Source of the DNA: DYMC01 sp035406705
GTDB taxonomy: Bacteria; Verrucomicrobiota; Lentisphaeria; Victivallales; GWF2-50-93
Direction: 5' to 3'
Assembly (NCBI GenBank): GCA_964426675.1
Contig: CAYRRM010000001.1
Coordinates: 62,001 to 126,000 of the forward strand
DNA length: 64,000 bases
Numbering within the stretch: the stretch's first letter is position 1; each line of letters starts with the position of its first letter. Position numbers and translations under genes: made by a program. Positions 53,546 to 62,031 of the stretch are shown piece after piece. The notes beneath the pieces were generated by a model that had not been told where the DNA came from, did not search any database, and saw nothing but the letters and a program-made list of their open reading frames with translations.

Positions 53546-55345
53546 TTACCACAATGAAAGAGATTTTGTTCTAAGTTTACGTGCGGTATTTATATCCTGC
53601 ATTTTTAACAATTCAAGCGGTATTTTTTCTTCAAGTTCACTTATTCTATTGAGTTTCCCTTTCAGGTATGATTTTATAGTTGTTGAGGATATTTTGATGC
53701 GGGCATTGAGCCCAGCAAGTCTGTAATCCATTTCTTCAAGGCCAAATGGCTTTCTTTCTTGCAACCATAGAGTTCTATATAATGAATGTAATTTTTCAAC
53801 TTTTTTCGATAAATATTTCAGATGATTAGCGACTTTCTTAAGTTTCTTCCTATTAGATGGGTAATTTTTTATGAGTTTTTCAGCAATAGTAAGCTTTAAT
53901 GCTGTTATTTCACAGAATAGAGAAGTAAATTTATATAATTTATTAAAATTAGAGGATTTTGTTTTTGAATAAAATTTCGATAATCCATGAAACAAAGGTA
54001 TATCGTTTTTTTCATGCATTAAAACAGCGGCAGGATAAAGAGGGTCTTCATAAAAATACATTTTTGGTGTTGGAATTCTCTTTCCATCAGAATCATATGG
54101 TAATCGCCCGATTTTTTCAAATCTTGCGAATTTCGCAAAGTCTATACAACATATATGTTCTGCTCTTTTTCTATATGAGTTTTCTACATCTTTTATACCT
54201 CTACACAAAGTAAAGTAATATGATAATGCCAACCAACAACTACTAAAGAAACATTCATTACCATCATCTCCCCACATTGTCATCATAACTTTTTCGAATT
54301 TCTCTTGATGCAGAGTTTTCATCATTGGATAAGTCGTCTCTCGAACTCTCTTAAAGTCAGGAAAAAAATTTCCCCAATTCCAGAGTCCCGGTGAAGCTAT
54401 ACAATCAAAGCCCATATTCTTTATCTTTTCGATATCAAGCTGATATTTTTTTTCATCATTGCTATAGTAATTCCAATAGTTAAGGATAAGATTTTTGGGG
54501 ATTATAGAGATACTCTCATTATCCATTGCTTTCTCTCCTGAACTTCCGAGGACAAAGTCTGCCCATATTACTGGTTTTAAACCTTTTTCTTCACAGATTT
54601 TTGCGACTTTCGCAACGTGTTCAGCGTAAATTTTTGTTGGGTTAATAGGAGTATTTGCTTTAAATGTTTTTCCTCTTCCAATTCCCCATGTTTCGTCCAT
54701 CCCGAGATGTATCAGATTGCTTTTGTATGGTTCAGACGCATTTGAAATTAATTTTGAAATCAAATCATAAGTTTTAGGAAATGAGGTATTTAAAACTCTA
54801 TCATTATCTCGAAAATCTGAATAGTGAGAGTATTTTAATATTTGTTCGAGATGTCCAAGAGTTTGAATACATGGAAACATTGTTATGCCGAATTGTTCTG
54901 CAAATAAGACAAATTCTTTTAGTTCTTTTTTTGAATAGCGGCCTCTTGAATAACCAATTAGAGGTTCGCCTTCTACTTCGTATGTGTCTTCGGTATAAAG
55001 GCAAAAGTAATTCATACCCATCAGAGCTAACTTTGTAATAGTTTCCTTTAGAAAGTCAATATTGTAAACAGCATTTCGTGAAGAATCGAGCATTAAGCCT
55101 CTAAAATTAAGGGGATGTGAAAAATTTTCTTGTTCTGTGCCTGAGATTATATCTCCTACAGCTGTTGCCAGGTGAGAAAGATCTGAATATTTTATTTTTA
55201 TTGATTTCTCGTTGCGTTCAATAAAATATCCATATTTATCATTTTTTTCTGCTAATAATTCGACTCCTTTATCTTTAGAGAAAATTTTTGGGAAAAAATC
55301 ACAGAGATAATTACCAAAAGGGATATTTTTGACAGAATACATCAT
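53546..55345 (-). CDS. GH20-like beta-N-acetylhexosaminidase family protein, cytosolic
   Basis: This 599-residue protein has a GH20-type (beta/alpha)8 barrel: FRGLMLDSSRNAVYNIDFLKETITKLALMGMNYFCLYTEDTYEVEGEP, FPCIQTLGHLEQILK, then the catalytic-type Asp-Glu pair in IHLGMDETWGIGRGK, and MMTMWGDDGNEC near residue 350. The C-terminal 170 residues are helical and probably coiled-coil rich (LKKVANHLKYLSKKVEKLH). No signal peptide is seen. Removal of terminal GlcNAc or GalNAc from cell-derived saccharides is the likely role. Its ATG overlaps the stop of the PHP-like gene. Palindrome copies 10 and 11 are inside. Confidence 0.78.
   Translation of the reverse strand: MMYSVKNIPFGNYLCDFFPKIFSKDKGVELLAEKNDKYGYFIERNEKSIKIKYSDLSHLATAVGDIISGTEQENFSHPLNFRGLMLDSSRNAVYNIDFLKETITKLALMGMNYFCLYTEDTYEVEGEPLIGYSRGRYSKKELKEFVLFAEQFGITMFPCIQTLGHLEQILKYSHYSDFRDNDRVLNTSFPKTYDLISKLISNASEPYKSNLIHLGMDETWGIGRGKTFKANTPINPTKIYAEHVAKVAKICEEKGLKPVIWADFVLGSSGEKAMDNESISIIPKNLILNYWNYYSNDEKKYQLDIEKIKNMGFDCIASPGLWNWGNFFPDFKRVRETTYPMMKTLHQEKFEKVMMTMWGDDGNECFFSSCWLALSYYFTLCRGIKDVENSYRKRAEHICCIDFAKFARFEKIGRLPYDSDGKRIPTPKMYFYEDPLYPAAVLMHEKNDIPLFHGLSKFYSKTKSSNFNKLYKFTSLFCEITALKLTIAEKLIKNYPSNRKKLKKVANHLKYLSKKVEKLHSLYRTLWLQERKPFGLEEMDYRLAGLNARIKISSTTIKSYLKGKLNRISELEEKIPLELLKMQDINTARKLRTKSLSLW
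54124..54138. repeat. TTGCGA-N3-TCGCAA palindrome, copy 10
   Basis: The sequence TTGCGAATTTCGCAA has perfect arms, inside the GH20-like gene, read as F-A-K-F-A. Confidence 0.85.
54601..54615. repeat. TTGCGA-N3-TCGCAA palindrome, copy 11
   Basis: The sequence TTGCGACTTTCGCAA has perfect arms and the only C in any spacer among the copies, read as V-A-K-V-A-K. Confidence 0.85.
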
Positions 55346-56952
55346 TGTTTATCTTCTTTTTCTTCCAATGAAATTTTTATATTTATTTCACTTAAAATGC
55401 CGATTAAATTTTTTATATCAAAAACAGAAAAGGGAACTTGCCCTGGCTGGAGATTTTTATTTTTAAATGCCCATTTTCCAGAGTAGATATTTTCCATATA
55501 TTTCTTTAGCGGTGTATAATCCAGATATATTGAGAAGAATTTCGTTGTATAATTTGGATGACTGATTAATATCTCTGCTAATGGAGATATCTTTTTAAGA
55601 GAGACAAGTCCATTTTTATTTGAAAATAATTTTTTCTCTGAATCTGGTTCTATAATCTTTATTTCTGCATTTTCTATTGGCCTGCTATTTTTGTCAGTTA
55701 ATCTAAGTGAAAAAGCGGATTTTATGGGTTCTGGTTCTTTGTAATCTTTAGCATAAAAGTAAAATGGGTTTGTGATTGCAAGTTGTTTTATATTTCGGTA
55801 TTCCGTGTGGATTTCTTTTTCACATAATTTGCAATATCTTAATATATCAAGGAATTCCTTTTTTTCTGGTCTCGTTGATCCGTAAGCCTTTATTATGTAC
55901 CAGTCAAGATTTTTTTTATCAGGAGTATTCAGAGAGAGTTTTCCTGAAAATTCACGACTCCTTTTTGTTTCGATGTCAAAGATTTTAATTGGTCTTCCAT
56001 TTTTATAAATCACAACCCATGAAATATATTCTTCTTTTTCAGGAGATGAATAAACAGTAAAATTTATTTCCTCTTTTTGACCATCACATATTATTATATC
56101 GCCAGGTATTTTTCCGCCTGAGGTATTTGCAAAAATTACTGGACCGCTTGTCAAAAAAGTATTTCCATTCTTTATAGCAGTTAAAAATTTATCTTCACTG
56201 AAATATGGAGAATTGCAATAGGCATAAGTTCTGAGAGAACCTATTTTGTGGTGAGAAGTTAGATCTCCATCGGTTTCGGCTACAGCATTGATTTTATATC
56301 CCATATTCAATAACTGGAACCAGAAATTTTGGTAAAATATTTGTTCAGCATCGTAGCCCATTACCACAAGGGTATCATAAAACCGATGCGTTAATAAGTC
56401 CAGGCAAAAATCCACGGATATGTTGGTGCAAATCAAATCTGAATTTTTATTTTCAAGCCACCAGCTTGTGGGATGTGGAGACATAGTTATTCCACCGAGT
56501 TTTTTCCAGCGTGCTACTTTTAATAACGGACTTTCGTTAGAATATGGAATTTCATCGGAAGGATTTTTTATTTTATCATTTGATATACCCGCAATTTTGA
56601 AATAATCCGTATCGTGATAATTCATGTATACGCCAAAAGGATCAGATATATGAGGAAAGCGCCACCAACATACGTGTCCGAAACGAGTTTTAGGAAATTC
56701 TGCACCCATTCTTATATGGACTGTCCTATCGGAAAATGACCTTAAGAATTTTGCCAGTTTTTTTCCATCATGTCCGATACTTTGTCTTGGATTGGTAAGC
56801 CAACCCTGACATAAAGAAAGATAATCAATACCATTTTCCTTTAGATATTTACGGACTGCTTTAGGATTTTGAGGATAATTTATATGACAGTGGCATTCTC
56901 CACAAAATAATCCATTTTTTCTTAATGTCTTATAATATTTTTCTTTTTTCAT
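55342..56952 (-). CDS. PHP/CehA-like metal-dependent hydrolase family protein
   Basis: This 536-residue protein begins near GLFCGECHCHINYPQNPKAVRKYLKENGIDYLSLCQGW, with the HxH of PHP-type metallohydrolases. It continues with MSPHPTSWWLEN, LVVMGYDAEQIFYQNFWFQLLNMGYKINAVAETDGDLTS (a further acidic site) and a beta-rich C-terminal part (SAFSLRLTDKNSRPIENAEIKIIEPD) resembling an immunoglobulin-like or carboxypeptidase-regulatory fold. No signal peptide is visible. The substrate is unknown. It overlaps the GH20-like gene by 4 nt. Confidence 0.65.
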   Translation of the reverse strand: MKKEKYYKTLRKNGLFCGECHCHINYPQNPKAVRKYLKENGIDYLSLCQGWLTNPRQSIGHDGKKLAKFLRSFSDRTVHIRMGAEFPKTRFGHVCWWRFPHISDPFGVYMNYHDTDYFKIAGISNDKIKNPSDEIPYSNESPLLKVARWKKLGGITMSPHPTSWWLENKNSDLICTNISVDFCLDLLTHRFYDTLVVMGYDAEQIFYQNFWFQLLNMGYKINAVAETDGDLTSHHKIGSLRTYAYCNSPYFSEDKFLTAIKNGNTFLTSGPVIFANTSGGKIPGDIIICDGQKEEINFTVYSSPEKEEYISWVVIYKNGRPIKIFDIETKRSREFSGKLSLNTPDKKNLDWYIIKAYGSTRPEKKEFLDILRYCKLCEKEIHTEYRNIKQLAITNPFYFYAKDYKEPEPIKSAFSLRLTDKNSRPIENAEIKIIEPDSEKKLFSNKNGLVSLKKISPLAEILISHPNYTTKFFSIYLDYTPLKKYMENIYSGKWAFKNKNLQPGQVPFSVFDIKNLIGILSEINIKISLEEKEDKQ

Positions 56953-56967
56953 TTCTTGTGTATTTTT

Positions 56968-57600
56968 TTATTCTATTTCCAACGACGGGTAAAAAATGTT
57001 TTTTTTCTCAGAAAATTTTATTTTTGCTATTCCTGTGTGAAGGAAAGAAAATCTTCCCACAGGGAAAGGTCTTAATTCGAGAATGAAAGATAGTAAAATG
57101 TTAAGCGTTCCACCATGTGCGAATACGGCAATATTGAGCTTTTCTGCCCTTTTAGTTAGTAGATAACCGCCACAGGCAGCTTTTATTCCTAATTTTTCGA
57201 GTTCTTTCAGAAATGGCGGGCAAATTCTTGCATACATATCGAATGTTCCTTCTCCGAGTTCAGTTTTCCACGTTTGTTCTGCGTAGAGTTCAGAGTTCAT
57301 TTTTTGGATTTTCTCGTATTTTGTTGATGGTAAATTAGATAATTTTGTATCTGGCATCCATTCGTGAAGGAAATCAAGAATTTTTATTGGAATTTTTTTT
57401 GTCAATGCGATTTCAGCGGTTTGTAAAGCCCGACCATATGGAGAAGAAAATGCAATATCAATATTTTCAGTGGATAGTTTTTTTCCGAGTTTTTTTGCCT
57501 GTCTTATCCCTTTTTTAGATAAACATTTTTTTACGGGGGGAAGAGGTTTTACAAAAGGGTCTCCTGCCATCTCTGCATGTCTTATAAGAAGAATTTTCAT
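56968..57600 (-). CDS. Histidine phosphatase (phosphoglycerate mutase-like) family protein
   Basis: This 210-residue protein has the RHG-type motif LLIRHAEMAGD (RHAE form) with the phosphorylated His at residue 8, SSPYGRALQTAEIAL, and the second catalytic His in IAVFAHGGTLNILLSFIL. It is a cytosolic phosphatase or mutase; the substrate is not known. It is the first gene of the run histidine phosphatase-PHP-GH20-murA-DUF3392 on the minus strand, 15 nt before the PHP-like gene. A sugar phosphate is a reasonable guess from context. Confidence 0.85.
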   Translation of the reverse strand: MKILLIRHAEMAGDPFVKPLPPVKKCLSKKGIRQAKKLGKKLSTENIDIAFSSPYGRALQTAEIALTKKIPIKILDFLHEWMPDTKLSNLPSTKYEKIQKMNSELYAEQTWKTELGEGTFDMYARICPPFLKELEKLGIKAACGGYLLTKRAEKLNIAVFAHGGTLNILLSFILELRPFPVGRFSFLHTGIAKIKFSEKKNIFYPSLEIE

Positions 57601-57675
57601 TTAAAAATCCTATTTTTAGTTTATAGTATTAAATTTTTGATAATTTCATTTTACCACAAAAATTTTATTAAGCAA

Positions 57676-58332
57676 ATGATGAAAAATAAATTAGATAGAC
57701 AGATTTCTATAGCCATAGATATTAGTTATCAACCTGCTTGTTTGGCCTTGTCGTTCAATAGGCTATTCGATAAAGCGATTGTTTATGAAAATTCAGATAT
57801 AAAGAATGGTTTTGATTTATTGTCGTGGATTTCTAATGTTATAAAGGAAAATCGAATAGAAATAAATGATATTTCTGAGTGGACCATTGGTAGTGGTCCA
57901 GGAGCCTTTTCACAGATAAGAATGTTATCCGTAGAGATTCAGGGGTTAACATTTGGTAGAAACACATCTTGTAGAGGAATCCCTTCAGGAATGGCATTTG
58001 CAAGTATCATTCCTGAAAAAAAGTGTAGATATTCTGTGATATATCAATATATGAAAAATCTCCCTATTATTTCCAATTTTAAGAAGGACAATTTCAACTG
58101 TTCATTAACTGATATCTTTGCAGGGAGAAATTTTGAAAATTATAACTTCGATGATTCTGATATTATTTTTGTTTGCGGAGATTATGATAATAAATTTTTA
58201 ATTGAAAAAAAAATAAAAATTGTTAGGAATTTTCCAATTTCTGGCTTGCTTATGCTCAATCCAACTTTCTGGGAAAGGGAAAGTTTAAAAGAGCTTATTT
58301 ACGTGCGGCCTCCTGCAATAAAGCGAACATAA
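57676..58332 (+). CDS. tsaB: tRNA threonylcarbamoyladenosine protein TsaB
   Basis: TsaB is the scaffold partner of TsaD in making t6A37 of tRNAs. From the ATG at 57676 (or 57679) the protein is 217-218 residues. It has the ASKHA opening SIAIDISYQPACLALSF and the family motif WTIGSGPGAFSQIRMLSVEIQGLTFG (usual form GPGSFTGLR), then GIPSGMAFASIIP. The match is weaker than in most TsaB proteins, as often in this rapidly evolving family. The open frame starts upstream at 57577, but that overlaps the phosphatase gene antisense. pcnB follows after 16 nt. Confidence 0.82.
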   Translation: MMKNKLDRQISIAIDISYQPACLALSFNRLFDKAIVYENSDIKNGFDLLSWISNVIKENRIEINDISEWTIGSGPGAFSQIRMLSVEIQGLTFGRNTSCRGIPSGMAFASIIPEKKCRYSVIYQYMKNLPIISNFKKDNFNCSLTDIFAGRNFENYNFDDSDIIFVCGDYDNKFLIEKKIKIVRNFPISGLLMLNPTFWERESLKELIYVRPPAIKRT

Positions 58333-58348
58333 AAATATATATTGCGTT

Positions 58349-59503
58349 ATGAATTGCAACAAAATTGATGAAGAAATTCTTTATATTGTAACAACATTGC
58401 AAAAAGCCTCTTATGAAACATATATAGTAGGGGGTGCTGTGCGCGATATGTTGCTCAATATACCGCCTAAAGATTATGACATATCAACTTCAGCTACTCC
58501 CGAAGAAATTAAGACTATTTTTAAACGTCGGACAAGAATAATTGGGCACAGGTTTAAACTTATTCATTATTATGCGAAAAATCGGAGAATTGTAGAAATA
58601 AGCACATTTCGTAGGGAACCGCCAGAAACCCAAAAATTTATAGAAATAAAAGGTAGGCTCAGACCCAATGACAACTGTTATGGAACGTCATATGAAGACG
58701 CATGGAGGAGGGATTTTACAGTAAATGCGATTTTCTATGATCCTATTAACAATAAATTTCTGGATTTTACTGGAATGGGGAGAAATGATTTGGAGCGAAA
58801 AATTCTTCGTACTATTGGAGAACCGACTCTTAAATTTGCAGAGGATCCAGTAAGAATTCTTAGAGCATTAAAGTTGATTGGAATTTATGATTTTTTTCCT
58901 GAAGAGCAAACAGAGAAAGCATTTTTGGAATTGATGCCATTAATTAGAAATACAAGTATATCAAGGTTGAGTCTTGAGTTTGAAAAAATATTAAAAAATC
59001 AGAACACTGGTAAAATATTGAAGACATTTTTAGATTATGGTTTTTTAGAGTATTTCCTTCCAAATCTTAATAGTGAATTTATGCAGAATCCAGAAAAAAA
59101 AGAAATTCTATTTGCTCTTTTTGAAGAGTGGAATAAACGAATTTCTACAGGAAGGTTTCGTATTAGTATGTCAATAGCTTTATCTCTTCTAATTGCGCCG
59201 TTTCTTCCCTTCATAGTTAATTTAAACGATGCAATGAAATTTGAAGAAAAGCGAAGAGAAATTGATGTATCAATATTTATAAAGAAACTAATATATCCTC
59301 ATATTTTCCCAAAAAGATTGCTTGCTATTTCAATAGAAATTTTATTTTTACAATCGGCTCTTTTGAATTGCAGAAAAAATCACAGGATAATGAAACATCC
59401 CCATTTTCATCATGCCCTTGAATTTGTTGAAATATTAAATAGTGTGATATGGAAAAATAATGATTTGTCATTGAAATTATCTATGGGAAAATCTCTTCAG
59501 TAG
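58349..59503 (+). CDS. pcnB: Poly(A) polymerase / CCA-type tRNA nucleotidyltransferase
   Basis: This 384-residue class II nucleotidyltransferase has IVGGAVRDMLLNIPPKDYDISTSATPEEIKTIFKRRTRIIGHRFKLIHYY, VEISTFRREPPET, and EDAWRRDFTVNAIFYDPINNKFLDFTGMGRNDLERKILRTIGEP, the nucleotide-binding and catalytic pattern of bacterial poly(A) polymerases. The RRTRIIGHRFKL stretch favours PcnB over CCA-adding enzymes. It is shorter than E. coli PcnB (about 465) and lacks the basic tail. It adds A tails to RNA, marking it for decay. It is the second gene after tsaB. Confidence 0.85.
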   Translation: MNCNKIDEEILYIVTTLQKASYETYIVGGAVRDMLLNIPPKDYDISTSATPEEIKTIFKRRTRIIGHRFKLIHYYAKNRRIVEISTFRREPPETQKFIEIKGRLRPNDNCYGTSYEDAWRRDFTVNAIFYDPINNKFLDFTGMGRNDLERKILRTIGEPTLKFAEDPVRILRALKLIGIYDFFPEEQTEKAFLELMPLIRNTSISRLSLEFEKILKNQNTGKILKTFLDYGFLEYFLPNLNSEFMQNPEKKEILFALFEEWNKRISTGRFRISMSIALSLLIAPFLPFIVNLNDAMKFEEKRREIDVSIFIKKLIYPHIFPKRLLAISIEILFLQSALLNCRKNHRIMKHPHFHHALEFVEILNSVIWKNNDLSLKLSMGKSLQ

Positions 59504-59573
59504 TTTTAAGAAAAATACTTTACAACAATATAGAAAGTAGGAGTAAATTGAGTTTTATCAAAATTTATGTTGA

Positions 59574-60596
59574 TTATCCGCAAAATTTTCTAAAGCCTGG
59601 TTGTTCTAGAGCTTCATCAATAAATGCTATTATATTTTCCAGAGGGACATCTCCCTCAACAGAATGAGCCGGAGAAAATATATAGCTTCCATCTGCGCCT
59701 AAGGAAAGAAGTCTTCTGCTTTCTTTCTTGACTTCATCGGGGGAAGAATATGGTAGAACTCTTTGTGTGGACAGACCTCCGTGAAAAGATAGTTTACCAC
59801 GATATTTTTGTAAAATAGCAGTTGTATCCATGACTTCCGGCTGAAATGGGTTGAAGCAATTAAGGCCTATTGCTATTAAGTCATCAAAGAGTTCATCCAC
59901 ATCTCCACAGGAATGAATAAAAACATATTTGCCAGCTTCTCGAACGGCACCATACATACGTCTAAGTCGTGGATATATGAATTCTTTCCATAAAGGATAT
60001 CCCATCTGTAATCCATGTTGTTGTCCCCAGTCATCTCCAAAATAGACCGCGTCTATATCAAAATTAGTGGCTTTGCGTACTTGTTCTATATTATAATCTG
60101 CGATTTTATCAAGCAATTCATGGACAAATTGAGGATTATCATAAAAATCCATCATCAAGTTTTCCATTCCCCTGAGAGTCCATGCCCGTTCATATAATGA
60201 AAATCCTATGCAGAAAACTCTGAATCTATCAGGGAATCGTTTGATAGTATCATTTATATCGGAAAAATTTTTTTCATCTAAAGGATTTGGGAATTCGTAG
60301 TCGGATAACTTAGGTTCAGGAAGTAAAATAGAACTAACAACTCCAATATCTTTATCTTCACTTCTATCCCATATTACACCAAAGACATCTTTTACTTTAT
60401 TGTCTCCGATGTTTTCGAATCTTCCGATGGCATTTCCTAATCCTACAATGTGATTTTGCATGATAGATTCTAAATCATTAGTGCCGTAATATTCTGAGAG
60501 GAGTTGTCTGGGTTCTTGTGTAAAACTAAATGACCATGGCGTATATGGCGGTTTTTTGCCATCTAAAACAGCTTTTATGACCTCTCTTTTATTCAT
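59574..60596 (-). CDS. Uroporphyrinogen-decarboxylase-family methyltransferase
   Basis: This 340-residue protein has the URO-D/MtaA fold: MNKREVIKAVLDGKKPPYTPWSF, DAVYFGDDWGQQHGLQMGYPLWKEFIYPRLRRMYGAVREAGKYVFIHSCGDVDELFDDLIAIGLNCFNPFQPEVMD, and LSFHGGLSTQRVLPYSSPDEVKKESRRLL. The segment HSCGD, with its Cys and His, resembles the zinc site of cobalamin- or CoM-type methyltransferases. True UroD has RQAGRY-type Arg residues that are not seen. A corrinoid methyl-transfer or sugar-acid role is inferred. A strong promoter precedes it. Confidence 0.75.
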   Translation of the reverse strand: MNKREVIKAVLDGKKPPYTPWSFSFTQEPRQLLSEYYGTNDLESIMQNHIVGLGNAIGRFENIGDNKVKDVFGVIWDRSEDKDIGVVSSILLPEPKLSDYEFPNPLDEKNFSDINDTIKRFPDRFRVFCIGFSLYERAWTLRGMENLMMDFYDNPQFVHELLDKIADYNIEQVRKATNFDIDAVYFGDDWGQQHGLQMGYPLWKEFIYPRLRRMYGAVREAGKYVFIHSCGDVDELFDDLIAIGLNCFNPFQPEVMDTTAILQKYRGKLSFHGGLSTQRVLPYSSPDEVKKESRRLLSLGADGSYIFSPAHSVEGDVPLENIIAFIDEALEQPGFRKFCG

Positions 60597-60667
60597 CTTA
60601 GGTTGTTATCAGTAGTGTTCTGGGAAGCATACTTGACTTATTAAAAACTAAAGCTGAAATCTAATTA

Positions 60668-60696
60668 TTTATACATACAGGAAAGATAAATGTCAA
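60668..60696 (-). promoter_or_regulatory. Promoter of the UROD-family gene
   Basis: On the minus strand TTGACA (60691-60696) and TATAAA (60668-60673) are exactly 17 nt apart. The -35 lies in ATACTTGAC (60692-60700), whose inverted copy occurs at 60629-60636 in the leader, suggesting a regulator with two sites. Confidence 0.7.
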
Positions 60697-60737
60697 GTAT
60701 AATTTTAGAGAAATACGGAATTTCTGGTATAATAGTT

Positions 60738-61403
60738 TTATTCAACGGATTTAAATGAATTTTTTCCTATTATTGGGATGAAGCGGCAATCTATAGTTTC
60801 CTGAATAGCTATATTTTTTCCAGATTTATCTTTCTTTGCAATTAATAATTTTTGGACGTAAAGTGGACCGCATGGAATACATAGTTTTCCTTCTGGAGCG
60901 AGTTGCTCTATGAGGGGATGAGGTATTTTGGGACATGCCCCTGAAACTATTATTGCATCATAAGGGGCTTCGTCTGGATAGCCAATACTTCCATCTCCGA
61001 TGATAATGCGTATTTTTGATGCGTATGGGAGACCTTCTAAATTTTCTTTTGCGAATTTCGCGACTTCTTCAATTTTTTCTATACTTATTACATCGTAACC
61101 GAGATATGCAAGTATTGCTGTTTGATATCCGGAGCCAGTTCCTATATCGAGGACTTTTGCAGGGGGTTCTCTATATATAAGTTCAGTCATTAATGCTGCC
61201 ATGTATGGCTGAGATATTGTTTGTCCGCTTACAATTGGGAGGGGATTATCCTGATATGCGTCAAGGTAATACTCTGGCAGGACGAATTTTTCTCTGGGGA
61301 CATTTAAAAATGCATTTAGAACAGCCTTATTTTTTATTCCTCTTGGGATAAGTTGTTGTTCAACCATGCATTTTCTTTGTAATTCAAATCCAGGACTTAT
61401 CAT
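60738..61403 (-). CDS. pcm: Protein-L-isoaspartate O-methyltransferase
   Basis: Pcm methylates isoaspartyl residues in damaged proteins. The 221-residue protein has PREKFVLPEYYLDAYQDNPLPIVSGQTISQPYMAALMTELI, VLDIGTGSGYQTAILAYLGYDVISIEKIEEVAKFAKENL (SAM-binding motif I), and GDGSIGYPDEAPYDAIIVSGACPKIPHPL. It overlaps the end of smpB by 4 nt. Palindrome copy 12 lies inside, in the EKIEEVAKFAKE helix. Confidence 0.95.
   Translation of the reverse strand: MISPGFELQRKCMVEQQLIPRGIKNKAVLNAFLNVPREKFVLPEYYLDAYQDNPLPIVSGQTISQPYMAALMTELIYREPPAKVLDIGTGSGYQTAILAYLGYDVISIEKIEEVAKFAKENLEGLPYASKIRIIIGDGSIGYPDEAPYDAIIVSGACPKIPHPLIEQLAPEGKLCIPCGPLYVQKLLIAKKDKSGKNIAIQETIDCRFIPIIGKNSFKSVE
61049..61063. repeat. 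TTGCGA-N3-TCGCAA palindrome, copy 12 (one mismatch)
   Basis: The sequence TTGCGAATTTCGCGA inside pcm has one mismatch in the right arm. It is read as V-A-K-F-A. Confidence 0.65.
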
Positions 61404-61852
61404 TTTCTTTTAGCAGACATTAATTTTTTTATTGTTTTTCTATCTTCTTCTTTTTTCAATTTTTCTCTTTTATCGAATTGAGTTTTTCCTTTTGCTATTG
61501 CAAGATCCACTTTTATAAAACCATTTCTTATGTGAAAATTCAAGGGAATTAGAGTTAATCCTTTTTGCATTAAAGCCTGTGCCATCTTTCTTATCTGGGG
61601 TTTATGCAAGAGAAGTCGTCTTGGACGTGTTGGTTCATGATTGGTATGTGTCCCCATATTATATTTAGCAATATGGCATCCATATAGTTTAACTTCACCT
61701 TTTTCGACTTTTGCGAAGGCTTCATTAAGAGAAATATTTTTTAATTTACAACTCTTTACTTCGGTTCCTTTCAATTCAATGCCAGCTTCAAATACTTCCA
61801 GAATATGATAATCGTGTCTTGCTTTTTTATTTTCTATAAGGAGTTTAGTCAT
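61400..61852 (-). CDS. smpB: SsrA-binding protein SmpB
   Basis: SmpB binds tmRNA and guides it to stalled ribosomes. The 150-residue protein starts LIENKKARHDYHILEVFEAGIELKGTEVKSCKLKNISLNEAFAKVEKGEVKLYGCHIAKYNMGTHTNHEPTRPRRLLLHK and ends with a basic tail, GKTQFDKREKLKKEEDRKTIKKLMSAKRK, as in the family. No tmRNA gene is seen in the window. pcm follows in overlap. Confidence 0.96.
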   Translation of the reverse strand: MTKLLIENKKARHDYHILEVFEAGIELKGTEVKSCKLKNISLNEAFAKVEKGEVKLYGCHIAKYNMGTHTNHEPTRPRRLLLHKPQIRKMAQALMQKGLTLIPLNFHIRNGFIKVDLAIAKGKTQFDKREKLKKEEDRKTIKKLMSAKRK

Positions 61853-61911
61853 TTTACGTTCTACTTGTAATTTTGTTTTTCTGTGAAACGGATTTTATCA
61901 GATAGGAATAA

Positions 61912-61939
61912 AATATATTTGCTTGAGAGTTTTTATCAA
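61912..61939 (-). promoter_or_regulatory. Candidate smpB-pcm promoter
   Basis: On the minus strand TTGATA (61934-61939) and TATATT (61912-61917) are 16 nt apart, the same arrangement as the tRNA-His promoter. It lies after the gap terminator. Confidence 0.5.
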
Positions 61940-61972
61940 GGAGGTAAATTTTTAGTTTAAAGAAGTGAAGAG

Positions 61973-62009
61973 AAAAAAAAACAGAGAATGACAATCTATC
62001 ATTCTCTGT
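61973..62009 (-). terminator. Rho-independent terminator of gap
   Basis: ACAGAGAATGA (61981-61991) and TCATTCTCTGT (61999-62009) form an 11-bp perfect stem with a 7-nt loop. On the minus strand it is followed by eight T residues. Confidence 0.92.
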
Positions 62010-62031
62010 TTTTCAAAAACTTTTTATCTTT

